A DNA stretch of 64,000 bases from Monarcha castaneiventris obscurior (Eukaryota > Chordata > Aves > Passeriformes > Monarchidae). Shown in pieces: positions 38,490-53,100 of the stretch. The translations under genes were made by a program, and so were the position numbers. Under the pieces are notes generated by a model. That model did not search any database, was not told the origin of the DNA, and worked only from the letters and a program-made list of their open reading frames with translations. The first letter of the stretch is position 1. Each line of letters starts with the position of its first letter. The DNA lies in the NCBI GenBank assembly GCA_026261815.1, contig JAMPIT010000687.1:713501-777500 (forward strand), given 5' to 3'.

Positions 38490-39080
38490 CCCCAGAGCGC
38501 TTTTGGGATGCCTGAACCCCCTCAGGGGAGGTGGCGGCGGGACCGGGACCGCGCGGCCCCTCAGGGGACCCTCAGCGGGGCCGGGGCATGCGCAGGGCCC
38601 CGACTCACTCCCTCCCTCCTTTCTTCCCTCCCTCCCTCCTTTCTTCCCTCCCTTTCCCTCTCCCTTTCCCTCATTCCTTCCCCCTCTCTCTCCATCCGGG
38701 TCACCGACCCCCCTCACACGCTCCCTCAGCTCCCGGGGGAGGCGCGCGCAGCCGCCTTCCCGCCGCCGCCCCTCACGGAACACCCGCGGGCTCTGCGCGC
38801 TCCCGCCGCCCCTCACGCAGAGCCCTCCGCAGGTGAGATGAGACGCGGCCCCACCGGAGCCGCCGCCGGGCCGTGCCGCGGGTGCGGATGCGGGTGCGAG
38901 CGGGGAAGTTGTTTTCTTTCTCCTTCAGGGCGGAGATGGAGGGTTCGGGGTTTTAAATTTAAGAAGATTCGGAGTCAGGGCTCCGGCCCCCGCCCGGGTT
39001 TGTGCCGCCGGGCACGGGCTGCGGGCGGGGGGTGACTCAGGGCAGCTCCGTGGGGTCTGTGGGATCCAGCCCGGGGGGTT
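38490..39080 (+). promoter_or_regulatory. RCAN3: RCAN3 CpG-island promoter and untranslated exon 1
   Basis: A CpG-rich block holds a strong donor at 38832 (CCGCAG|GTGAGA), which I take as the end of the non-coding first exon of RCAN3, the next gene downstream on this strand. It includes a long pyrimidine-only stretch (about 38609-38692). The transcription start is not determined but is likely within about 150 bases upstream of the donor. The assignment to RCAN3 rests on position and orientation. Confidence 0.7.
38609..38692 (+). repeat. Polypyrimidine tract with internal 16-base repeats at the RCAN3 promoter
   Basis: There are about 80 almost pure C/T bases on the + strand. The first part repeats a CCCTCCCTCCTTTCTT unit twice and the rest consists of CCCTTTC variants. 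Such homopurine-homopyrimidine tracts can form triplex (H-DNA) or bind GAGA/CT-element factors. Here it sits roughly 140 bases upstream of the exon 1 donor. Confidence 0.8.
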
Positions 39081-39082
39081 TG

Positions 39083-39310
39083 CAACCATGGAGTGCTTTG
39101 GGTGGGAAGGGACCTTAAAGCTCATCCCATTCCCCACCCTGCCATGGGCAGGGACACCTCCCACTGTCCCAGGCTGCTCCAAGCCCCAGTGTCCAGCCTG
39201 GCCTTGGGCACTGCCAGGGATCCAGGGGCAGCCACAGCTGCTCTGGGCACCCTGTGCCAGGGCCTGCCCACCCTCACATAAAGGAGTTTTTCCTGTGAGC
39301 TCCCTATCAG
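39083..39310 (-). mobile_element. CR1 LINE 3' tail, antisense, in RCAN3 intron 1
   Basis: Signature segments are GGGTGGGAAGGGACCTTAAA, CCTGCCATGGGCAGGGACAC, GGCCTTGGGCACTGCCAGGG and CCCACCCTCACATAAAGGA, the reverse complement of the CR1 3' region. It directly follows the CpG island. It is very similar to the copy at 51231-51440, including the CCTGTGCCAGGGCCTGCCCA stretch. Confidence 0.92.
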
Positions 39311-41232
39311 AGCAGATTTAACCATTCCTGTGGAAATTGCCACGCCGTTTCCAATCCTTACATTCCTGAAGCGATGGGATGTGACTGTGAATGAGCTGCT
39401 GGTCCAGAGGATGCCAAGGAAAACTCCCCGGTGCTGCCTGTGCCCGTGAAGAACTACAACGCCCCATGGCAGAAGCTGCTTTGCTTTAGTTTCAGATGAT
39501 TTTTAGCCTTCTGTGAAGTTGGGGATTTTGTTTCTAAGTGTTTCCCTGTCAGGTGGTATTGAAATGATAAGCAGGTGTTAATGCTCAGAAGAAAGGACTT
39601 AATGAAAGGTCTGAGCCCAGTGGCCTTAGTTCTTGGGATCCTTTACATCGTGCTGGGTAAGGCTGTTTAATCTGAAATCTAAGAGGGAGCAAGTGATCCA
39701 ACAGTTTGCTGACAAGTATTGCAATGAAATTGCTTATAATTTAGTTTATTGCTGTTAGTACTATGGTAAGAATAAGCACTCCATGCTGAGCTGTCACACT
39801 TGGGTTTGGTTTATGTCACTGCTGCTCTGACTTTGTTTTGCAATGTGAGGTTCCAACAGCCTCAAGCTGACCAAATTTCAGGTTGCTCTGTGTTCCTCAT
39901 TCCATGTTTGATTCACATTCATTGAAGTATTTGAGTTTACTTTCCAAACTCTGCCAGTGTTGCTCTCTCCTTATTTGAGGTCTCCTGTTGTTATTTGGTC
40001 TGCCAGAAAAGCAGGTGTTGGGAGCAGTGTTTGTGGGCTGGGTGGTTTGATCCTTCAGGAATGTGGGATCAAAACCAGGACAAGGCTGGAATGTTGCTCT
40101 CAATGCACCAGAGCTTGGCTGGATGTGGGTGTCTGTCCTGGTGCTGTTTAGATGAGTCCAGATCTCCTCAGAGCCAGATGGTGCCTTTTGTTTTTACCAT
40201 TTTGGCGCATTTTTGTTCTTTTTCTCTTCCCTCCTTGCATGAATCAGCAATCACAAGAAATGAGGTTTCCACCAGCTCCCTGTTTTCTCAAATTTCCATC
40301 CTTCCTGCCGTGCTGGGCAGCAGAATTTAGATCACCAGATGTGTGCATGGGTTTGGGATGGTTTGGCTGAAGGTCTGACTGGGGCAGTTGCTGTTCATTA
40401 ACCCAGTTAATCCCCCCTCATTAGGCAAATATTCAAATGAGATCATTGCCAATGAAACATAATATATTTACGTGCCTTTTTTTAGTGTTGTGTCACAAAT
40501 TATCACTTTTTCCAAATCCAGATCTGGTGCAGTTCCATGTTTTTCTCTCACTTGCACTGCATCACACAGCAGTGTGATAACCCTGAGAGTTTTGCAGGGA
40601 TGGGTGGCAGAAGATCCACTCCAGTAAAATCTGTTTTATCCTATAAAAAATACTCTCCCTGATGTTTTTTATTTAGTCTCTTGCAGCTTTTTTTTTTTTT
40701 CCTTCCTTGGTGTGTTTACTCCTGTCTGTATATGGGAAAGCCATAGGAGAAGGAGATTTCCTTACATCAGGAGATTTTAGGTTTTGGTTGGCTCAGAGAG
40801 GCTTTGGAGAGATGATTTAACTTTCTCCGTGTGCTCCCATTGATAAAATAAAGTTATTTTTTCAGATACCAGAGGACTGCTCTGATTACTCAGGAAATTG
40901 TTTTAATTATTAAATAAGAAATTGTTGCTCACTGTAAAGTGTGTCATGGACAAAAGCTTCTAGAACAATGCTGTCATTTTCCTGATTTGTGTCAGAGTAA
41001 AGGGAGGAGAAATTCCAGTCTCTTGATGGGGCAACTTCATCTTCCTTTTGATGGAACAGCAGAGTCCTCCCTCCATCCACAGCAGGGGGATGTGGTGCTG
41101 CTGATTTGTGGGAGGCAGAACAAATTTCATGTTGATTCCTGTTCTTTTTGGTGAAATGATGTGCCTTTAGCCGTGGGAGCAGGAAGCTGTGGTATCCTCA
41201 CAGTTTGTGTTTGGGCTTTCTTTGGCTGGCAG
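39311..41232 (+). other. RCAN3: RCAN3 intron 1
   Basis: No exon was recognised between the CR1 tail and the acceptor of exon 2 at 41231-41232. A short T-run lies near 40690. The sequence is AT-richer than the flanking island. Nothing else stands out. Confidence 0.6.
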
Positions 41233-41280
41233 GGCCCTGTTGGAAGCTGGCACCTGAGCAGGAGCTGCTGGAGGGGAAGG

Positions 41281-44809
<3,529 letters not shown>

Positions 44810-46632
44810 AGCTGAGCTGCTCCACGTGCTACCAACACCAGGCACCCGACGAGTCCATGTGTTGCTGTCTGTGCTGCTGCTATAGGTCACAACAGATCTG
44901 ACTTGTTGTCTCTCATGTTCAAGATTTTGGATGCCAATGCTCTGAAAAGCACTTTAATTTTAGGGACTAGTCCCCCCCGAGTGTAGCAAATCCACCTGAC
45001 TTGAAATAGTGACAATTAGGGAGTCTGGCTGTGTTTTGGTTTTTTAAGATGTCGCCCTTTCCTCTCTGTTGTACAGTGTGATGTTCCAAGTGCTGAAATA
45101 ATCTCTTCCTGTCACAAGTGGGTTCCAGCAAGTTCCTTGTACAGCAGTTAAAAGCTGATCTGTCCAACAGCTTCCAGTTTATCTAGTGTTAAACACAAGT
45201 GAAATGCACTCCTTATGCTCCAATTCCTTGCCAGCTGAGGTGAAGGTTAACCTTTGCTTTTCTCAGAAACGCCAAGTGTGTGTTTGTAGTTTGATGTGAG
45301 GCACAAATACATGGAGAAGCTGAATTCAGGGCTTTGGTGACTATAGGGAGGAGAACACCAGAGGAAGAACCTCAGAGTCTGTCACCAGCACTGCTGCTCT
45401 GGTGTCTGTGGTGGTGCACTGACACCTAATTAGGAATTAATTACAGCAGTAGAGTGAAATCCAGCTGTTGAGTGTGTTGTGTCTGATCCTCTCTGACAAT
45501 CTGGGGATGTTTATTCCTCTGGCCTCCATGTCTGAATAAATCCAGTGACTGTTAGGTCCTGGCAGGAGCTAAGACATCCAAGGGTTAATTGTTAACTTCT
45601 CCAGTCTGTTTTGTATTTTCAAAGACAATCAGTTGCCTGGCTTAGCCAGTTTTTATGCAGTTTCAGCCCTTGTTTGCTGTTTTTTGTGAAGACTTTTTCT
45701 GTGTGGCCTCCTGTGTGTCTGACAGAGCATCTGCTGCTTCTGAGACCAGGATGCATCTTTTAGAATACAGATCTTTGATTTTGTGATCTTGTGTTAAGTG
45801 TTTTAGTAGGAGGAAAATATGCCTTGGTATAACAACACCTGCTCCTGTGCTTTTATGCTATTTTATAGCCAAACTTTTTTAGTCTAGACAGATTCTTCTT
45901 TTTTTCTATTTAAAAAGATACAATGATTTGTGAACAAACCAGGCTGCTGATGTTCCTGTGTAGAAATCATTCCAAAATTCAGATTTTTCAGGTTCATTTC
46001 AGTGTGTTTCAGTTGTACATGACGTGCTTCTTGAACTCCCAGAAGTGTTTTCAGTTGACTGACAGCAGGGGGAAAAGGAATGGGCAGGGATTCTCATGGA
46101 GGTGGAGGTTTTGAAGTCGGTGTTGTGCCAGCTCAGGATCCCCCCTGCCACCAGCTTCAAAGTGGGATCCTGCAGGCAGGTCCTTGCTCCAGAGGCAGGA
46201 ATAGGAACAGGACAGAGTAAAAAGGTAGGGAAATGGGGTTTGTCCATCTTGCCTCCACAGGTGTGGTGTTTATGTCTCTCTTCAGGAATTGAAATCACTC
46301 CAAGTCCAGCTTCACTGTCTCACTGTTCCATGGAATTAAAACAAAGGTAAAAAACCCAGCAAAAACCTGTGTTATCCAGCAGGCTTGTGGATTTTTGGAA
46401 TTCCAGAAGTCCAGTTTGGATTCTCTGTTGTGTTTCGATTTTTTAAATTATTTCATTTCTACCCCAGTGTAGAAGTTGCTGTAAGTAGGAGTAAGTGGAA
46501 AACCTTCAGAAACAGTTTTATAAGGAGAGTCAAGTGTGATGTTGTTGATGTGTAAACGTGTAAAATGTGGAACAACATTCCAGCACTTTCCATTGTGTAA
46601 AGACACTTCAAATAAAACAATGCAGTGCCATT
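44810..46632 (+). other. RCAN3: RCAN3 3' untranslated region
   Basis: There is no open exon after the stop codon. AATAAA signals lie at 45535-45540 and 46611-46616. The intervening sequence is AT-rich with T-runs, typical of a 3' UTR. The distal signal is taken as the end, with alternative use of the proximal one likely. Confidence 0.5.
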
Positions 46633-49600
46633 CACACTTGGAATTTTAACTGTGTTCCATGCTGGACCAAGGTGGATATGTGAGATTTTTAATGGTGGTG
46701 GCTGCTTGAATGCTCCTGTTGGCAGATGGGACAGGAGACTCCGTGTGCCTCGGAGCTGGGGCTGGCAGGGACCCACAGGAGGGATTTGGGAGCTTGGATC
46801 CTTACAGGGACCACTCTGGGTGGGAAGGAGGAGCCAAACAGAGGCTTCAAGGCTTTAATGAAGCCATTGCTCAGTACCAGAAGCGATTCTGCTCCACTCT
46901 AGGGTAACAAAAACTCTGTTCCAGGGTGACAGCCTGCCTTGGACAATGAAGCTCAAGTTTGCTTCATTCCCTCCATGCCATGATTCAGTAACCCCCATCA
47001 GAACCTGTTTCTCCTAATCACTGACCTGCTGTTAAGGGCTATTTTTAGCAGCAAGCTTGCACTGAGGCACCAACTCAGCCCTTTCTGAGCTTGCACTCTG
47101 TATAAATAAATAGCCCAAATTCCTTTAAAATATTCTCCTTGAGAAGCAGCTGAAACTTGTGGTGTTTCTTTGTGTTCTGGAGCTATGGGAGTACTTTGGG
47201 TTTGTTTTATAATAGCTGAGAACCTGTGATTGCAGCTCATCATTCTGAACTGCTTCCCCTGAAAAGATCCTGTGCATAAAATTCCAATTGCTTCATTTAT
47301 TCCCTGAAAGGTTTCATTTCCATTTTTGTCTGGGTTTGGATTAGGGATATTTTTTAGCCCAGAACAGAAGGTTGGTCTGTGAATCTTACCGGCTTTTGTT
47401 TATTTGCACCACTCTCAGTGTAAAACTTGCTAGGAGAGATTGCTGGTGTGGAAAGAGACCCCAGCCAAGCCTCATCCCCTTGGAGAAAACAGAGCAAGGT
47501 AAGACTTCTGTAGGTATTGACCCTGAGATGAGAGTGAGTGACACAGGGCTGTCCCTGCCATCACTCACAGCTCCAGGGAGGTTTCACAGGGCCTGATTGT
47601 CTCTGTAAACAAGAGCAGGGCCTAGAAAGCAGAAAACACGGTGTTTTAGATGTTACCTAATGTGTTAAAATCCTGCTCTGAACCAGGTCTCTGCACTGAA
47701 ACACTGGCATGCTCAGGCTTGTAGAGGGAATGTTTGATTTCCCTGGTGAAGGGAACATACTCCAACCATCAGCAGTACTGGGGTGAGGCAGTGGGAAGGA
47801 CATTCTGGCAGTCTGGTTTGCTCTTGCATAAAACATAAAAATAACCAATCCAGTGTCCTCCGTGGCTCTGTGTCGGGATCACAGGCACAGGAGCAGGGAT
47901 TGGGAGAGCAGCCAGGCTGAGCTGTGCCCTCCTGCTGGGACAGGGCACCTCAGCTCCCTTCATCCCTCCCAGGGAGGTCTGCTAATGATTTCTGAGGCTG
48001 TGGGTGTGTGGAGAGCACCGAGGACCTGATTTCAGTCCCAAACTCTAATAATGAATTTCTAGTTGGCCTTGCTATCTGCTGTGATATCTGTTCTCTCTTT
48101 GTTCTCCCTGAGACACTCCAGGCCCTGCTCTGCCCTGCCAGGTGCAGGCAAACTGCAGATTAACCAGCAGAGCTGTGAGCTGAGCTGCTGTTCCAGGAGG
48201 AGTCAAAACCTGCTCCATGGTAAATTCAGTGAGACCTCACACCTTGGAAGGTTGTGTCACTTCTTAGGGGTTGGTAAGGCTGTAGTGAGCCTGGAGTTAA
48301 TTCAGAGTTATGTTTTGTCCTTTGATGTTTGTTGATTTCATCAGGATTGTTCTGGAGCATCCCAGAGCCTCCTTTGGTCCTCCTTTTCTGGGATAAGCTC
48401 AGGGCTGGTGACTGTAACTGCTGTTGGCAGCAGATGTTATACAGTAATGATGTATAAACATTTATCTGTACATGATACAAATGCAGCTATACGTTTAACA
48501 GTGTATAAACCTGGTGTGTGGCTCTAGCTCATGGTAAAGGGCTACAAATTTAGGACCTGGTGAGGGACAAACCCTTGGGAAAGTCCCACCCTCCCTCTCT
48601 ACTGTCACAGAGGCTTTGAGAACTCACATTTGCTTTTACTTGGGCTGCCCAACACTCACAGGGGCTGGGGCCTCCCTTCCTGTACTACTTAAATTGAGTT
48701 ATTAATTATTTTTATTAACTTACATTCATACCTCTTCCAAGTTATGTTTGCTCACTGTTGAAAGAAGCCCCTTCTGCTCTCCAGAGATACAGCCCAAGGA
48801 AAGTTTGTGGCTGGAAAACCACTCCTGTTCCCAGGAGAGCCTCATGTTCTTGCTTGTTTGTGCAGGATGGGGCAGTCATTGTAAGGAAACCAATCAAGTG
48901 AAATTTATTCCCTTGAAAAGATGATTGGTGAGTAATCCCTGCTGGGATTTCAGTCTGAGGTTTTAAGGAGCTGCATGGGGCTTCAGTGGGATTGAGCTGG
49001 AAGTGACTAATGTGGGTCTTTGTAGCTGTACAAGAAATTTGCTAGATAATTGGATCTGGAAACTCTGGTTTCTGGTGAAAAAGCCTCTGTGGTTGTGTTC
49101 TGTGGTTCAGTGTAGACACCAGTCCACGGTGGACACCAAACTGAAGCATGACCTGTGTTAGGGGCACAAATGTTCCTGGAGGAGGAAAGTGAGAGCTGCA
49201 AGGTGAGGAAGCACCTCATTTGTCATCCCAGCTGTACTCTGGTCTTCCCAAGAAATCCACTGCAAATGTTTATGGACCATCAGGATCCCCCTGTTGCTGC
49301 AGGACTCTGTAAGGAGCAGCTTTATCCATGTTTCAGGTTGCTTTATAAGGGAGCTGGGTGATGAGGCTCTGGCTGCAGCTGGGGCAGCTGAAATGGAGGA
49401 TGTGGGGAAACATCTGCACAGCAGCTCAGCAACCCTAAACCACGAATGGAGCCTGGACTGAGGGCTGTGGCTTGTTCCTGTGGTTTTCTGGGAGGTCTAG
49501 GCAGGGGACAGATGGCTTTTGTAAGTATGATTTCCACAGGAAAAATCCGGACAGGGACTGTGGTCACAGTTCTCCCCACTCAATGGTGGGAAATGCAGGA

Positions 49601-49640
49601 TAAAGCCAACGAGGTACAGGTTAAAGGCGAGGATTCCTTT
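46633..49640. other. Intergenic, RCAN3 to NCMAP
   Basis: No recognisable exon was found. Open frames are short and lack splice context. AT-rich runs (TTATTAATTATTTTTATTAA near 48699) occur in the second half. No interspersed repeat was recognised. Confidence 0.5.
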
Positions 49641-49689
49641 CCAGTTTGATCCTTTTGATTCCACTGACGAGTGGATGAAACCACTCGTT

Positions 49690-50140
49690 CCGTCTTTGGG
49701 CTGGACGTGCTTGGGCTCCTTCTCCCGAAGTGCCTGGGAGACTTTGGGCATCGAGGACCTGCAGAAACCGGGCTGTTCCCAAAGCTTGGGAGCTCTCGCT
49801 GTGAGACGGGGGGGTCCAATCCCGACTCCTCCATCCCTCTCAGCCGCAGCCCCGCACGGGCCCGGGGAGGCGGCGCCGGGGGCCGGGCCGGGCTGGGCGG
49901 CCCCGGGAGGCACCTGCGGCGGCGGGGCTGTGCCGGGGCTGCGGCCGCACCGGCACCGGGCTCCCCGCGGCAGCAGCGGGGCTGGGCTGGGCTGGGCTCG
50001 GCAGCTCCGGGCTGGGGAAAGGGGGGAGCGGCGGCGGGGGCCGAGTCCCGCAGCCCCGGCGGCCGGAGGGAGCCGGGAGCCGCCGCGGCAGCGCTGGAGC
50101 CCCGAGCCCGCAGCATCCTCCGTGAGTAACCCCGGCGGCA
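49690..50140 (+). promoter_or_regulatory. NCMAP: CpG-rich putative promoter and first exon of NCMAP
   Basis: This is a GC- and CpG-rich block with GGGCTGGGCTGGGCTGGGCT runs and Sp1-like sites. A donor (ATCCTCC|GTGAGT) at about 50121 ends a plausible untranslated exon. The next coding exons on this strand belong to NCMAP, whose coding exon carries a few untranslated bases after its acceptor, so an upstream leader exon is required. No alternative gene accounts for the island. A divergent minus-strand transcript is also possible. Confidence 0.5.
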
Positions 50141-53100
50141 GCGCCGGCTGAGGGTCGGCAGTAGGAACCGCTCTTGAATGGGGATAATTATAACCTTTCT
50201 GCCCTAAAGCTCTGTCCCTTTCTGCCGCCGGTGCGAGCGGTGGCTGCAGCGCGGTTACTCCGGGTCTGTGTGCAAGGCACTGGGGATGTACCACGGGAAA
50301 CGCGAGTTCTTTATCGGTGCCTCTAAACCAGAAAGAAATAGAAAGCAGATGTCCTCGCACGTTCTTCTGTTCCACTGGTGCTTGAGCAGTTGTTCCATGA
50401 ATTGGGAACCTTTAAGGGACTGGGACTGGTTGTTTCCTCCCGGAGAGAGAAGCCTGCGCGGCTGTTGAAAGCTCATTCCCTTGCCGGCGGTGTCCTTTCA
50501 TCACTGGGGACGCTGGATCTCTTGTCCTGACTTATTCAACCCCAGCACTATAAATACGGGTTTGTCTGTGGTTATTTGTTTGCGGTTTTGGGATGGTTCT
50601 TTTTTGTTGTATACTCTTTTTTTTCCCAATCTGCTGAGCAGTGTGCTGGAAAGAGCTGGCAGAGTAATATTTAACAGGAAAAGAACTCGAAAGCTCAGAG
50701 CATTGTGTTACAGTTCACTGAGTGTCTCCAGCACAGAACAAAACTACACTGCTCGCATTATTTGGGAACACGCTGAAGCTGCTGACAGGTTTGAATGGTG
50801 CTTTCTGGTTTTTCCTGGTAATTCACGTATTTAATGCCCCAGGAAGTCCTTGCTAAAGGAAGCGTAGCTTTGTGTAAACAGCTTTCACTGATGGGATGCA
50901 TTGTGCTGGGTGGGCAGGAGGGGGTGATTTAGTGATTACAAACCAGGACACAAAGGCAGAGCCGTGACCAGTGACTTCAGGTCCTGACAGAGTTATTGTG
51001 CCTCTCTGGGTGCCAGGTTGGGGCACTGAGGGTTTGCCAAGGGCTTGAGTGGTTCTGATGGAGATCAGGCTGCAAGTGTGAGGTGTCAGCTGCCTGTGTG
51101 GGTGTCTGCAGGGCTCTCTGCCTCATTGATTGAACAAGTTGGCATAGACAGGAAATCCTGGGACTGCCTTTGTGCTGCTGTGTGCATTTCTGTGTTGACT
51201 CTTCGTATGGTGTCCAGAATTCTTTATATATAGAATCACAGAACAGTTTGGGTTTGAAAGGACCTTAAAGCCCATCCCATCCCACCCCCTGCCATGGGCA
51301 GGGACACCTTCCTCTATCCCAGGCTGCTCCAAGTCCCATCCAGCCTGGCCTTGGGCACTTCCAGGGATCCAGGGGCAGCCACAGCTGCTCTGGGCACCCT
51401 GTGCCAGGGCCTGCCCACCCTCACATAAAGGATTCTCTCTCTATTTTTTGTAATACAGAAAAACCTGAAGGATATGAAACTCACAGAGGTTCTTACAATA
51501 GGATTGGGATTTGCATTTTCCTGGCAGATGAACAGCTTCAATTGCAGCAGATCCAGGCCAGCAGATCCACATTGTCCCACAGGCTGAGCAGCCAGTCCAG
51601 GACAACATCCCAAAGCTCCCAAGCAAAGCTGGCAGCAGACTTGGCTGCCTTGTTGGCAGGAATTCATGGAGGTTTCCTGTCCAGCCCTGCTCCTATCTGC
51701 TCACTGCTACTGCAAGCGTGACTTTTATTAGTCACACTCAATTCTTCTTCTCACTTCACAGTGAATTAGTCAGGATTTAATGCACAAAGGAGCTGCTGAA
51801 CCCCTGAGTGATCTCAGATAAATCTCTCGGGGTAAAGCCATCTATCCTGAACCCCCTGTGGGGTGCTGGTGCCTGCCAGAGCAGCCCCTGCCCCCCTGGG
51901 GGACATCCCACGCCCCGGGCTCTCATGCCCTGGTGCCAAGCAGGGCTGAAGGGTGCCTGTGTCAGGAGGGGCTTGGTCAGGGCCAGCACACGAGCCCTGA
52001 CCTGGCCCATTGTTGGGCATGTGGGAGAGGAGAAGAATGTGGTGGGGATGACTGTGCTGCTTTATTGAGAGGCACAGAAACCAGGAAATGCAGCCAAAAC
52101 CTATAGCCCTCGCTAGGGCTCGTGCAGGGAGGGATGATCCGAGGCAGGAATGGAGATCACAGTGGAGGGAAGCGAGAACAAAGCTGCAGGGATGTCTGAG
52201 TCAGCCACTGACACACAGAACTTTGTGTTTTCACAACCTCCTCCACAGAGCAACAAACTGATTGCAGAGGCCTTGGAGTGTCAGCTGCTCAGGGCGGGGG
52301 TCCCTGTGCCCAGCTCTGCATGGAATGGTGCAGTTGCTCCAAGTGGGAAGGGGTGCAGGGAAGGGGCTCTGCCTTGATCAGAGCCCCCCACCTGGATGGA
52401 GCAGCCCCTGGAGCAAACACAGCCCTGGATTCATCCCGTGTAACACCAGCACTCAAACACCCAGCCGTGGCCTTGCTGAGGAAGTGCTTTTGGGGGGGAT
52501 TTGGCCGTGCTCAGGCTGAGGAGGGGGAAGGAGCCCATGGATGGGGCTGCCCACCATCCTCTGTCCCCATCCAAAGCATTCTGTACTTCTGCAGGAACCC
52601 AAATTCCTTGGAAAGGCAAAGTTTCCCATTTATATCAGTCTGTGATGGAGGCATCAAAAGGCTTGACCCAGATGATTGTGTCTTTAGGAAGGAAAATGAG
52701 CTCCCCTCGGCTTCTCATGCTGGGGTTTGTGTTGATCCATGTGGAGAGCAGGAAAAACAGCTGGGAATGCAAGCTCCAAATTCAGTCCTAACGTCCTCTC
52801 TCCTGCTTTGGAGCATTTATGGGTTGTGCCTGAAGTGAAGCAGATGATGGCAAACCCAGGTGAGAGAGGATTTCTACAGCACTGCAATCTCCTGGCTGCT
52901 CCAGCCCTTTGGTAAATGGCACATCCAGGGAGGTGCAGAGCCTGGAAATCATTTCTGCAAAGACATTGCTGAGTTTGCAGTGGTTTTTTTTAAACTCCTC
53001 TAACAATGTGAAAAGCTGTAGGGAGTTTCCCAAAGCAGTGACAGGGCCTTTTCTGGATCATTAAGTGCTCAAAACGGGGTTGGCTTTCCGCTGCAGGAAC

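Noticed and set aside
38194..38841. 215-codon frame ending at the RCAN3 exon 1 donor as a separate gene
   Set aside because: It begins within a CR1 tail and runs through a simple pyrimidine tract, so it is not an independent coding sequence. The in-frame join to exon 2 is reported as a finding instead.
49497..50375. 292-codon minus-strand open frame across the NCMAP CpG island
   Set aside because: Long open frames in several overlapping frames are expected in CpG-rich DNA with few stop codons. The translation is Pro/Ala/Arg-rich with no domain, and the plus strand also shows open frames here.
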